Below are positions 25,742 through 34,774 of a stretch of 64,000 nt of DNA, piece by piece; the stretch's first letter is position 1; each line of letters opens with the position of its first letter. The stretch covers positions 2,232,001-2,296,000 of the forward strand of contig DAJPGB010000001.1 of NCBI GenBank assembly GCA_025992855.1, written 5' to 3'. A program made the position numbers and the translations under genes. Under the pieces are notes generated by a model. It did not search any database and had not been told where the DNA came from. It saw only the letters and a list, made by a program, of their open reading frames with translations. Origin of the DNA: Coriobacteriaceae bacterium. GTDB lineage: Bacteria; Actinomycetota; Coriobacteriia; Coriobacteriales; Coriobacteriaceae.

Positions 25742-26827
25742 ATGAAGCCACGTAACATTGCCATCGCCTGCGGTGTCGCGGGAGTCGCCGTCGGCCTTGC
25801 CGCTGCCACCGGTATCGTTTACCGCAAGCAAATCAAGTCCGCCGCGTCGCTCAAACGCTTGACCGGCTACGCGGATAGCTATGACCTGTACGCAATCGAC
25901 ATCGCCTACGACTACGATCTTGATCGCATCATCGCCGCTGGCGTGCGCGACGACCAGGCCTACATCGATGCCGTGGTGGCGCAGGTGCTGCCCGGTGTGC
26001 CGGTACATGTCCAGGCGCCCCAGTTTGCCTGCAGCGCTTTTGTCGCCGTAGATGCCGAAGGCCGCGTGCGCACCGGTCGCAATTACGACTTTAAGGACGA
26101 CACCTCGGCACTGCTGGTGCGCAATCACCCACGCGACGGCTATGCCTCCATCGGGTTTGCCGCCCTTAACAACCTGGGCGATAACACTCCGCTTGACTCC
26201 GTCGCCGGACGTGCCGCCGCACTCATGGGCCCGTTTGCCCAGCTCGACGGTGTTAACGAATGCGGCGTGTCCATTGCCGTACTCACTCTGGATTCCAAGC
26301 CCTGTGACCAGGACGCGCAACGCCCCGTCATCAATACCTCACTCGCCATCCGTCTGGTGCTCGACCGTGCCGCCACCACGCAAGAAGCTGTCGACCTGCT
26401 TTCCGCCTACGACATGCACGCCATGGCAGGACGCGATTACCACTTCTTTATCAACGACGCCGCCGGTGACGCGCGGGTGGTGGAGTGGGATCCGCGCGAC
26501 CCCGACCGTGCATGCAAAGTGACTCCTGTACGCCAGGTTACGAACTTCTACGCCTGCTATGGTGACGAAGTGCTGCCCAACCAAAAGAATGGCGAGCTGG
26601 GCCATGGTAAAGAGCGCGCCGTCGCAATCGCCGATGTCCTTGACGCCCATGTCGGTGCCCAGGACGAGGCAGTCGCTTGGAAGGCCCTACGCGCTGCGGC
26701 GCAAGAGCCCAATCCGGAAGACATCACCAGCAACACGCAATGGTCGGTCGTCTTTGACAATACCGAACCCGCTGCCGCTATTACGCTGCGCCGCCACTGG
26801 GGCGACGTCGACGCCTTCGCACTGTAA
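25742..26827 (+). CDS. linear-amide C-N hydrolase-like Ntn-hydrolase (choloylglycine hydrolase / C45-related), membrane-anchored
   Basis: A 361-residue protein that starts with a membrane anchor or uncleaved signal (residues about 5-26). The core holds CSAFVAVDAEGRVRTGRNYDF (Cys about 100), the nucleophile-plus-GRNYDF pattern of the choloylglycine hydrolase/acid-amidase superfamily, then GVNECGVSIAV. Members cut amide bonds in bile salts, penicillin V, or N-acyl amides, using the Cys after N-terminal processing. Here about 99 residues precede the Cys, so processing or another mode would be required. The substrate is unknown; bile-salt activity should not be assumed. GAGGAG precedes ATG 25742. 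Confidence 0.7.
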   Translation: MKPRNIAIACGVAGVAVGLAAATGIVYRKQIKSAASLKRLTGYADSYDLYAIDIAYDYDLDRIIAAGVRDDQAYIDAVVAQVLPGVPVHVQAPQFACSAFVAVDAEGRVRTGRNYDFKDDTSALLVRNHPRDGYASIGFAALNNLGDNTPLDSVAGRAAALMGPFAQLDGVNECGVSIAVLTLDSKPCDQDAQRPVINTSLAIRLVLDRAATTQEAVDLLSAYDMHAMAGRDYHFFINDAAGDARVVEWDPRDPDRACKVTPVRQVTNFYACYGDEVLPNQKNGELGHGKERAVAIADVLDAHVGAQDEAVAWKALRAAAQEPNPEDITSNTQWSVVFDNTEPAAAITLRRHWGDVDAFAL

Positions 26828-26894
26828 GGAGCTGGCACCGTCGTCCTTACGCTCGCCTGACGTTGCTTACATTTCCATACGCTTGAGCTAACAC

Positions 26895-26930
26895 GTTTTA
26901 CCCCCGCATCAACAGTGTGCGGGGGTAAAC
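26895..26930 (+). terminator. hairpin between the Ntn-hydrolase and phosphofructokinase genes
   Basis: GTTTTACCCCCGCA pairs with TGCGGGGGTAAAC around TCAACAGTG. It ends 38 bases before the phosphofructokinase start and probably terminates the upstream gene. Confidence 0.7.
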
Positions 26931-26967
26931 TTATGCGCATGTTATAACTTGCCCGGAAGGATTCATC

Positions 26968-28047
26968 ATGCTTAGGATCGGTCTTCTTACCAGTGGCGGC
27001 GACTGCCAAGCGCTCAACGCCACCATGCGCGGCATCGTCAAAACGCTTATGACCAATAGCGAAGAGCCTATCGAGATCTATGGTTTTGAGGACGGCTACC
27101 AGGGCCTTATCTACAGCAGGTTCCGCGTCATGACGCCCGCCGATTTTAGCGGCATCCTCACCCGCGGCGGCACCATCCTGGGCACGAGCCGCACACCGTT
27201 CAAGCGTCTGGACACTCCCGAGGCCGACGGCGTCGAGAAGGTGCCCGCAATGGTGCACACCTATCACAAGCTGCAGCTCGACTGCCTGTTTATGCTGGGC
27301 GGCAACGGCTCCACCAAGACTGCCAACCGCCTGCGCGAAGAGGGCCTCAACGTTATCGCTCTGCCCAAGACCATCGATAACGACACCTGGGGCACCGAGA
27401 TGACGTTTGGCTTTACGAGCGCCATCGACGTCGCCACCAAGTGCATCGACGACATCCACACCACCGCTTCGAGCCATGGGCGCGTGTTCGTCATCGAGAT
27501 CATGGGCCACAAGGTTGGCTGGATCCCGCTGTACGCCGGCGTTGCGGGTGGCGCGGACGTCATCCTGATCCCCGAGATCCCCTACGACATGGACCAGGTC
27601 ATCAAGACCATCGAGCATCGCATGGAGACCGGCAGCCGCTTTACCATCGTGGCCGTCGCCGAGGGCGCTATCTCCAAGGAGGACGCGGCGCTGTCCAAAA
27701 AGGAGTACAAGAAGAAGCTCGCCGAGCGCACGAGCCCGTCAATCGTGTACGACATCGCCAAGGAGATCGAGGCCAAGACCGGTCGCGAGACCCGCGTCGC
27801 CATCCCAGGTCACACGCAGCGCGGCGGCCAGCCCGACGCCCAGGACCGCATCTTTGCGACTCAGTGCGGCGTCGAGGCAGCGCTCGGCTGCCTGCGTGGC
27901 GAGTTTGGCTACATGATTGCCTTGCGCGACGGCAAGATGTGCCACATGCCGCTCGAGGAGGTCGCCGGCAAGCTCAAGTATGTCGACCCCCAGAGCGATC
28001 TGGTGCGCGAGGCCAAGGCGTTGGGCATCAGCTTCGGCGACGAATAG
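26968..28047 (+). CDS. 6-phosphofructokinase (group with mixed ATP/PPi signature)
   Basis: A 359-residue phosphofructokinase. It has GLLTSGGDCQALNA, the substrate loop PKTIDNDTWGTEMTFG (residues about 125-140), MGHKVGWIPLYAGVAGGAD and PGHTQRGGQPDAQDR. The enzyme makes fructose 1,6-bisphosphate in glycolysis. The donor is unclear. PKTIDND carries the Lys (position 124 in E. coli numbering) linked to PPi use and to actinobacterial group III enzymes. GGNGS keeps the Gly of ATP enzymes at 104 but has Asn where Asp103 normally binds Mg. GGAAGGA is upstream of ATG 26968. Its stop codon lies inside the arm of a long palindrome. Confidence 0.92.
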   Translation: MLRIGLLTSGGDCQALNATMRGIVKTLMTNSEEPIEIYGFEDGYQGLIYSRFRVMTPADFSGILTRGGTILGTSRTPFKRLDTPEADGVEKVPAMVHTYHKLQLDCLFMLGGNGSTKTANRLREEGLNVIALPKTIDNDTWGTEMTFGFTSAIDVATKCIDDIHTTASSHGRVFVIEIMGHKVGWIPLYAGVAGGADVILIPEIPYDMDQVIKTIEHRMETGSRFTIVAVAEGAISKEDAALSKKEYKKKLAERTSPSIVYDIAKEIEAKTGRETRVAIPGHTQRGGQPDAQDRIFATQCGVEAALGCLRGEFGYMIALRDGKMCHMPLEEVAGKLKYVDPQSDLVREAKALGISFGDE

Positions 28048-28198
28048 CCTCGGCTGGAACTGATCCCATCGGGCCCTCCGGCCTCTGCCTGACGTATTTC
28101 GATTTGGCTCCTCCCTTGACTCCGTCAAAGGTCGCCAATCGAAATCGTCAGGCGGAGGCCGGAGGGCCCTTCGCTTATATACTCGCCGAGGCTATTCG
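28041..28198. repeat. nested palindrome that begins at the phosphofructokinase stop codon
   Basis: A 158-bp foldback. The outer arms CGAATAGCCTCGG (which includes the TAG stop, 28045-28047) and CCGAGGCTATTCG are perfect. The middle arms pair GGGCCCTCCGGCCTC with GAGGCCGGAGGGCCC, then GCCTGACG with CGTCAGGC and TTTCGATT with AATCGAAA. The apex is TTGACTCCGTCAA, with GGCTCCTCCC opposite AGGTCGCC. The rest of the gap to the XRE gene (28199-28416) has no other feature except a possible promoter. Confidence 0.85.
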
Positions 28199-28416
28199 TC
28201 TTCTTGCTGCGGGTGCCTGGTCTGAGATTTTGGAATGATAGGGGCTCCTGGCTGTTACTTGCACTGACATTTGTCATGAAATGGCTGGTCGTTGGGGGTT
28301 GCCACCTATAGTTGCGGTAGGGTTGGAGCAGATTCTAACTAGAAATGGTGGTCGCTACCGGTTGTTCTCGGCATACTCGGCTCATTCGATTCGACCATCA
28401 AACGAAAGGAACCACC

Positions 28417-29331
28417 ATGGATCTTGCGATGGCGCAGCGGCTCGTTGATCGCCGCAAGGCTGCCGGGCTTTCTCAGGAGGCGCTTGCCGCACAGCTGGGC
28501 GTGAGTCGTCAGGCTGTCAGTAAATGGGAGCGCAGCGAATCCTCGCCCGATACCGATAACCTTATTGCGCTCGCCGCGCTGTATGGCGTGTCACTGGATG
28601 AGTTGTTGTATGGGGAAGCGGCTAGCGATGCCGATAGCTCAGAGGACGGCAGCACCGAAACGGTGAATGAGGTTAAAGAGGCCGAAGATTCTGCCGAGCA
28701 CGCCGATTGCGGCGACAAACCACTTGTCGATATTTCCCTCGCGCGCGGCATCCACGTCATTGATCCCAATAAAGGCGAGGAAGTCCATGTTGGCTGGAAC
28801 GGCATCCATGTGACCAACGAGCGCAAGGGCGAAGAGGTGCATGTGGGGCCGGACGGCGTGCATGTCGATACGCTTGAGGACGATGGTCATAGCGTGCATA
28901 CCAATGACGACGGCACCGTCACCATCGACGGCGAGACGTTCTCCAGCTGGAAGGAAGCACACGACAAGCTCGACCATCATGGCAAGCATTTCCACACCAA
29001 GGTCGGACGTACATGGAACAAATTACCCTTCCCCGCGCTTGTCGCCCTCGCCTATCTGGTGCTCGGCATTGTCTACGGCACATGGGCTGCGGGACTCTTC
29101 CTCGTCTTTTTGATTCCCGTCTACTACGCATTTGGCGACTTTATCGACCAACGCCACTTATCTAAGCTGATCGATGTCGTCTATTCAGTCAGTGCCGAGG
29201 CATGGTTCCTCTACATGTGGCTCTGCCTGGAACAACCCCATCCCGCCTGGGTAATCCTCATCACCATCCCGGTCGTAAAAGCACTCATGCGCTGGTGCCG
29301 CAAACAATGGAAGCATCGCGAGCGAGCCTAA
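28417..29331 (+). CDS. membrane-bound XRE-family protein with tandem HVG repeats
   Basis: A 304-residue protein. Residues about 5-60 form an XRE helix-turn-helix (LSQEALAAQLGVSRQAVSKW). An acidic linker follows, then tandem repeats of the form G(I/V)HVxxxxKGEEVHVGxx (residues about 105-150) that resemble a beta-helical stack. About three hydrophobic segments close the protein (residues about 205-295). Such proteins are membrane-tethered regulators or sensors. AAAGGA precedes ATG 28417; a longer in-frame start at 28345 lacks a ribosome site. The target is unknown, and no partner is encoded beside it. Confidence 0.8.
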   Translation: MDLAMAQRLVDRRKAAGLSQEALAAQLGVSRQAVSKWERSESSPDTDNLIALAALYGVSLDELLYGEAASDADSSEDGSTETVNEVKEAEDSAEHADCGDKPLVDISLARGIHVIDPNKGEEVHVGWNGIHVTNERKGEEVHVGPDGVHVDTLEDDGHSVHTNDDGTVTIDGETFSSWKEAHDKLDHHGKHFHTKVGRTWNKLPFPALVALAYLVLGIVYGTWAAGLFLVFLIPVYYAFGDFIDQRHLSKLIDVVYSVSAEAWFLYMWLCLEQPHPAWVILITIPVVKALMRWCRKQWKHRERA

Positions 29332-29384
29332 ACCATCCCAGCCCGACAGCAGCACCCAACTAGTACTCCCCCGCCCATCCCCCT

Positions 29385-29453
29385 AAGTTGCGGTGATATA
29401 GCTCCGGTTTTAGCCTTGAGTAGTCGAGTTTAGGAACTATTCCACCGCAACTT
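29385..29453. repeat. GTTGCGGTGATATAG palindrome, copy 2
   Basis: AAGTTGCGGTGATATAGCTCC pairs with GGAACTATTCCACCGCAACTT with a few mismatches. Related to 21867-21933 and 47824-47890. With the next palindrome it accounts for most of the gap 29332-29783. Confidence 0.8.
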
Positions 29454-29521
29454 ACGAATGGTCGGAGCGGCTACAGCACAAGCGTCGGCGTTCGTTTGAT
29501 GGTCCGCCACGAAAAGGGGCA

Positions 29522-29649
29522 ATCTACTACGTTTAACTCGATGGGGCCAACCATGACCGCCTTTTTCGAAAATCGACAGGCCTTCTACCTGCGGTTTTAT
29601 TTTTCGTTTTCCCGGCATGGTTGAGGGTATCCAATTAAACGTAGTAGAT
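29522..29649. repeat. nested palindrome with ATCTACTACGTTTAA arms
   Basis: Perfect 15-base outer arms ATCTACTACGTTTAA and its complement, then AACCATG/CATGGTT, and an inner region with CAGG/CCTG, over 128 bp. An open frame on the minus strand runs through it but has no ribosome site or recognisable domain. It looks like a repeat element rather than a gene. Confidence 0.75.
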
Positions 29650-29783
29650 AGGCCCGTTTTGTGGCATACGACCCATTCAAGCTCAATCTCGAAGGCTGAA
29701 GAGAGCCTCTCATCCATGCCTGCGAGCGAAAACCAAATAGAATGAAAGGCAAATGGAAAGCCCGTTTGACGAGCGGAGGACAT

Positions 29784-30104
29784 ATGCGCGACGTAGCCGA
29801 AAGCGACTGGAAGCTGTTTAAGAAAATGCTTCCCCAATGGCAAGAACGTTATATGGAAAAGCTCATCGGCCAGTACGTTGAGATGCTGAACGGCGACAGC
29901 GAAGCGTCCAGTAGATTTTGGGCACTGGAAGAGCGCCTCAATAGAGACAAGCTGTCCTCAGGCGTAATTGCAAACGACATTCGCCGCAGCACAATGCACC
30001 GCGAGATAGCCAATTTGCTTATCGACAGCGTGATCACCCTTGACGACCTTGACGGTTTTACCGAGGACATTAAGAGCTGTGCGCAACACTGGATTGGCCA
30101 GTAA
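29784..30104 (+). CDS. small conserved hypothetical protein
   Basis: A 106-residue, helix-rich, charged protein (begins MRDVAESDWKLFKKMLPQW). GGAGGA lies 3 bases before ATG 29784, while the longer frame (from 29742) runs into the neighbouring repeat. It resembles a family of small soluble proteins common in gut Firmicutes and Actinobacteria with no known role. A DIRRSTM motif near residue 70 and a C-terminal DLDGFTEDIK are the most distinctive parts. It lies alone between palindromic repeats. Confidence 0.7.
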   Translation: MRDVAESDWKLFKKMLPQWQERYMEKLIGQYVEMLNGDSEASSRFWALEERLNRDKLSSGVIANDIRRSTMHREIANLLIDSVITLDDLDGFTEDIKSCAQHWIGQ

Positions 30105-30187
30105 GAGCACTGAACGACAGACATCCCCAGCAAAAACGGGGCAAACGCCGGGTCGCCCGTAGGTGCCCGGCGTTTGGCCAGGTAAAA

Positions 30188-30220
30188 CCTGCCAAAATAA
30201 ACCTGTCCCTTTTTTGCAGG
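30188..30220. repeat. GGGACAGG hairpin abutting the FtsX-like permease stop
   Basis: AACCTGCCAAAA style left arm, loop TAAACCTGTCCC, right arm TTTTTTGCAGG ending at the base before the stop codon (30221-30223) of the permease gene. Same family as 22952 and 24158. Confidence 0.82.
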
Positions 30221-32986
30221 CTACTCGGCACTCTTGAGGGCGCCGACCATGTCGATCTTGTTGAGGGTACGATTGGTGGCGAGATTGACGATAAACGTAA
30301 AGCCAAAGGAAAGCACCACGGCGAGCACGTAGCTTAGCGGCTCGACCTCAACGTCAAAGTACAGCGACGGCATCTGCAAAATGTAGGTAAAGCTCTCGGC
30401 CAGCAAGCCGCCTAACGGCACGCCCAGAGCGGCGCCAATCGCCGTGAGAATCAACGTCTCCTTGTTGACGTAGTGGTGCACCTCGCCGCGACGGAAGCCC
30501 AACACCTTAATGGTCGCCAGCTCGCGCTCGCGTTCGGAGATATTCGTGTTGGACAGCGTAAACACCACCACAAACGATAGGCACGCCGCCATAAAGGTCA
30601 CGAGCACCACGACAGAATTGATAATCGTAAAGTTCGCCTCGTAGTTCTGCCAATGTTCGGCCGTGCTCGAGATGGTGAGCCAACCGTCGCTCTTAATTTT
30701 CTTGCTAAACGCAATCTGGTCGGCCGACGAACCCTTAAGCAGCACAAAGACGCCGTTGAGGCGTGCGCTTCGACCGAACGCACGCTCATAGGTACTCTGC
30801 GTCATGTAAAGCGTGTTGCCCAGATAGTTGAGCGAGATGTCGCTGACTTTGACCTTGGCAACATTGAGCGACGAATCCTGGACGTGTGCTGTATCGCCCG
30901 GCTGAATCCCCAGCACCAGCTGCGAGCTCTTGCTTAAATACACGTCCCCGTCACGCAGGGCGAGCGGTTCTTTGGACTCATCCTCCAGGCGCACGTAATC
31001 GCCCAAGTCACCCGTGCGGTCGTCGGGAATCACGATCAGCTGCACGGTCTCGCTCTTGCCGCCAAATGTAAAGGTGACGTTGTCGGTCATAATCGGCAGG
31101 GTCGAGGTCACGGTCACGTCGGAATCCTTGGCCGCGCTGCGCTCATCCAATGCCGCGCACGTCTGCGAAAAATCGTCGGGATTGGCGACCGCCAGCAAGT
31201 CATAGCGCGTGATATGCCCGTACTGCTTGGGCGACAGCGCGACCGACGTATCACGAATGCCCATGCCGCAAATCACAAGCGCCGTGCAGCCCGCGATGCC
31301 AAAGATGGTCATAAAGGCACGCTTTTTGTAGCGGAACAGGTTACGCGCTGCCACCTTGTTCAAAAAGCCCATGCGGTGCCAGATAAAGCCGATACGCTCA
31401 AGCAAGATACGCGAGCCGGCGCGCGGGGCCTTGGGACGCATGAGCGAGGCTGGGGTCTCGGCCATCTCGTGACGACAGGCGATAATCGTGGCGCCCACCA
31501 CGCCCACGGCAAACAGCGCCACCGAGACGATTGAGGACACGATGTCGTACGAAAGCAGCATCTGAGGCAGCGAGTACATGTCGTCGAACACCGTAAACAA
31601 GAACAGCGGCAGGCCCACAAAGCCGATGATGTTGCCGAGCACGCCGCCGATCAGACACGCCCACAGTGCGTAGTCTACGTATTTGGACAGGATACGCCCG
31701 CGCGAATAACCGAGCGCCTTATACAGGCCGATGAGCGTACGCTCCTCCTCAACCATACGCGTGGCGGTGGTGAGACTGATGAGCACGGCGACGATAAAGA
31801 AGATGAACGGGAACACCGTGGCGATGGCCTCAATTGACGAGCTATCGCTCTCGACACTCGAGTAGCTTGCGATATTGCCGCGATCCTGGATGTACCAGGT
31901 GCATTCGCCCAGGTCAGAGAGCTCGGCGCGGGCATCGGCAAACTGTTGGTCGGCGGCGGCGCGGCGCTGGTCCAGGTCAGCTTGCGCCTGTGCACGTTCG
32001 TCGCTGCCCTCGGCCATGCGGTTGATGTTGCCCTGTTCAATCCCAAAGAGCATATTCGCCTGACGCTCGGCCGCATCCAAGCTTGCCGGCGTGTCGGCCG
32101 TCAGCTCCTGAGCACGCGCTTGCTCGCGCTCGTCGCGAATCTTCTCGATATTGCCCTTGACCTCGTTAATCCTTGCCGTATAGGCATCAGAATAGGAGTT
32201 GAGGTCCTTGGCTCCCTCGACGACTACGTGGACTGCGGAATAGGAAGAAGATGTCGCGGCATCCTCGCTCACATAGAACTTATAGTCCGCAGCCGAAGCA
32301 GCGCGAAAGGCGTTGACTGTCGAGTCGGAGCTCACGTCGGTGGGATCGAGAACCTCGGCCGTGATGGTGTAATCGCCCGCGGCAAACTGGTCCTTGGCGT
32401 TTTGGTTCGACGAGCTCGCGTCATTGGCAGCAAAACTCACCGTATCGCCGAGCTTTTTGCCCGAAGCCTTCAGGAACTTCGAAGTCACCGCGACCTCATC
32501 GGCACTCTCGGGCAAATCGCCGTTCACCAGCACCGGCTGATCGATGTTCTCCTTGGAGAGACTTTGCACGACCACGCGCTCGCGCGTTGTGCCCACGGCG
32601 GTGTAAGCGGTCTCGGTGTAGATGCCCTCGGCCGTCTCGACGCCGTCGACCTCTTGGATAGCCGCAAGATCGTCGCGCGTAAGGCCATAGGTCGACTGCA
32701 CGTTAATGTCATAGACATTCTGCTGGTCAAAGTAGGCATCGACCGAATCGCACAGATCCTCACAACCCGCCTTAAGGCCGCACATCACACTCACGCCGAG
32801 CGCGGTGATGACCACGATGGACAAGAAGCGCTTAAGACTGCCGCGGATTGTGCGGTAGATGCCACGGCGAAATACCGTCGGCACCATATCGTTTGAACTT
32901 TGGGCGGTGCGATAGGTCGCGAACTCCCAGTCGCGGTCTGCGTGCTCCGTATCGTGGTTTTGGCTGTTTTGGCGATCTTGGTCCAT
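30221..32986 (-). CDS. FtsX/MacB-type ABC transporter permease
   Basis: A 921-residue permease. The first membrane helix (near residue 55) is followed by a large extracellular domain, residues about 80-380, with a coiled-coil-like Ala/Glu/Gln-rich part (about 270-340). Two FtsX-type membrane blocks follow, about 390-500 and 800-910, with a second extracellular domain between them. This doubled-FtsX layout is typical of Actinobacterial and Firmicute lipid, peptide or envelope-stress transporters. Substrate unknown. ATG 32986 is used; a GTG at 32998 would overlap the ATPase stop and add four residues. The partner ATPase gene overlaps or abuts it upstream. Confidence 0.85.
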   Translation of the reverse strand: MDQDRQNSQNHDTEHADRDWEFATYRTAQSSNDMVPTVFRRGIYRTIRGSLKRFLSIVVITALGVSVMCGLKAGCEDLCDSVDAYFDQQNVYDINVQSTYGLTRDDLAAIQEVDGVETAEGIYTETAYTAVGTTRERVVVQSLSKENIDQPVLVNGDLPESADEVAVTSKFLKASGKKLGDTVSFAANDASSSNQNAKDQFAAGDYTITAEVLDPTDVSSDSTVNAFRAASAADYKFYVSEDAATSSSYSAVHVVVEGAKDLNSYSDAYTARINEVKGNIEKIRDEREQARAQELTADTPASLDAAERQANMLFGIEQGNINRMAEGSDERAQAQADLDQRRAAADQQFADARAELSDLGECTWYIQDRGNIASYSSVESDSSSIEAIATVFPFIFFIVAVLISLTTATRMVEEERTLIGLYKALGYSRGRILSKYVDYALWACLIGGVLGNIIGFVGLPLFLFTVFDDMYSLPQMLLSYDIVSSIVSVALFAVGVVGATIIACRHEMAETPASLMRPKAPRAGSRILLERIGFIWHRMGFLNKVAARNLFRYKKRAFMTIFGIAGCTALVICGMGIRDTSVALSPKQYGHITRYDLLAVANPDDFSQTCAALDERSAAKDSDVTVTSTLPIMTDNVTFTFGGKSETVQLIVIPDDRTGDLGDYVRLEDESKEPLALRDGDVYLSKSSQLVLGIQPGDTAHVQDSSLNVAKVKVSDISLNYLGNTLYMTQSTYERAFGRSARLNGVFVLLKGSSADQIAFSKKIKSDGWLTISSTAEHWQNYEANFTIINSVVVLVTFMAACLSFVVVFTLSNTNISERERELATIKVLGFRRGEVHHYVNKETLILTAIGAALGVPLGGLLAESFTYILQMPSLYFDVEVEPLSYVLAVVLSFGFTFIVNLATNRTLNKIDMVGALKSAE

Positions 32987-32991
32987 GGGCG

Positions 32992-33693
<702 letters not shown>

Positions 33694-33742
33694 CGATCGG
33701 TTCCCATCTGGTCGGATAACTCTTTAGTATTACCCATTTCAC

Positions 33743-33776
33743 GCCGACCAAAAAGGGACAGGTTCATTTTGGCAGG
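33743..33776. repeat. GGGACAGG repeat, reverse copy with degenerate left arm
   Basis: CCGACCAAAAAGGGACAGGTTCATTTTGGCAGG in two overlapping halves: CCAAAA/TTTTGG pair and AGGGACAGG is the family core in inverse orientation. It lies 50 bases upstream of the ATPase start and is the weakest member. Confidence 0.65.
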
Positions 33777-33894
33777 TTTTATATGGGGGAATGGCGGGTG
33801 TAGGCGGACGGCGAAGTATCGGAGTGGCTTTCGCCGAATTCGGGGGCCATTTGTTTAGCGCAAAGCATGCATCCCGACCCATTAGCAAGTTATT

Positions 33895-33923
33895 CGAACA
33901 GCTGTTCGTTTCTATGATATGAT
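33895..33923 (+). promoter_or_regulatory. SOS (LexA) box overlapping the promoter of the GyrI-like gene
   Basis: CGAACAGCTGTTCG (33895-33908) is a perfect match to the Gram-positive/actinobacterial LexA box CGAAC-N4-GTTCG. A -10-like TATGAT follows at 33913 or 33918, so LexA would cover the -35 region. The GyrI-like start codon is 42-57 bases downstream. Confidence 0.75.
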
Positions 33924-33964
33924 CCCGCTATCTAAGTAGGCCAATACGCAGAAAGGCGGCCAAC

Positions 33965-34603
33965 ATGGCGTTCGACTTTAAGAAGGAATGCAAGGAGCTC
34001 TACAAACCTGCAAGCAAGCCGAGTATCGTAACTGTCCCGCCTATGAGCTACGTTGCCGTTCGCGGAAAGGGCGACCCAAATACCGAAGGTGGCGAGTATC
34101 AAAACGCCCTGCCACTGCTTTACGGCATCGCCTATACCGTCAAGATGTCGAAGAAAGGCTCAAGGAGTATCGAGGGCTATTTCGACTTTGTAGTACCGCC
34201 GCTCGAGGGATTCTGGTGGCAAGACTCCCCGAGCGGCGACATCGATTATGTACGCAAGGACGATTTCAACTTTATCTCGTGCATCCGCCTGCCCGATTTC
34301 GTCACCCTAGATGACTTTGACTGGGCAGTCGCGGAAGCCACGACCAAAAAGAAACTGGACTTTTCTGCCGTCGAGCTGCTTAAAGTTGACGAGGGTCTCT
34401 GCGTTCAATGCATGCACACCGGGCCCTACGACAACGAACCGGCGACCGTAAACGCTATGAATGAATACACGACCAAGCAGGGCTATGTCCCCGACTTCTC
34501 AGACACCCGTTTCCATCACGAAATCTATCTCTCCGATCCACGCAAAAGTGCACCGGAGAAACTTAAGACTGTGGTTCGTCATCCTATCAAGCGCGCCGAA
34601 TAG
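33965..34603 (+). CDS. GyrI-like small-molecule-binding domain protein
   Basis: A 212-residue protein of the GyrI-like superfamily. Landmarks are KPSIVTVPPMSYVAVRGKG (residues about 18-36), a repeated SHS2 fold, and CMHTGPYDNEPATV near residue 155, the family's conserved H-x-G-x-Y motif. Some stand-alone GyrI-like proteins hydrolyse cyclopropanoid DNA-alkylating toxins; others bind and block gyrase or act as sensors. An SOS box overlaps its promoter, which fits a protective role against DNA damage. AAAGG precedes ATG 33965. Enzymatic activity is inferred, not proved. Confidence 0.82.
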   Translation: MAFDFKKECKELYKPASKPSIVTVPPMSYVAVRGKGDPNTEGGEYQNALPLLYGIAYTVKMSKKGSRSIEGYFDFVVPPLEGFWWQDSPSGDIDYVRKDDFNFISCIRLPDFVTLDDFDWAVAEATTKKKLDFSAVELLKVDEGLCVQCMHTGPYDNEPATVNAMNEYTTKQGYVPDFSDTRFHHEIYLSDPRKSAPEKLKTVVRHPIKRAE

Positions 34604-34774
34604 CATGGAGCGTCATTTCACGCGCTAGGTTTTAAGCCAGTCAACCAGCCGCCACCTAGGCCGTCCGGTAATTATCCTGACGTGGCCCGTCGCATCTTAT
34701 AAGTTTGTTTTGCTAAAGCTGGAAAGCCTCTCAACGATGCGCAACTCCAGCCCTTTTTCTATCAAGAGGCTTAA

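Noticed and set aside
29430..29843. A 137-codon minus-strand protein
   Set aside because: It runs across two palindromic repeats and antisense to a better supported small gene; no domain or ribosome site.
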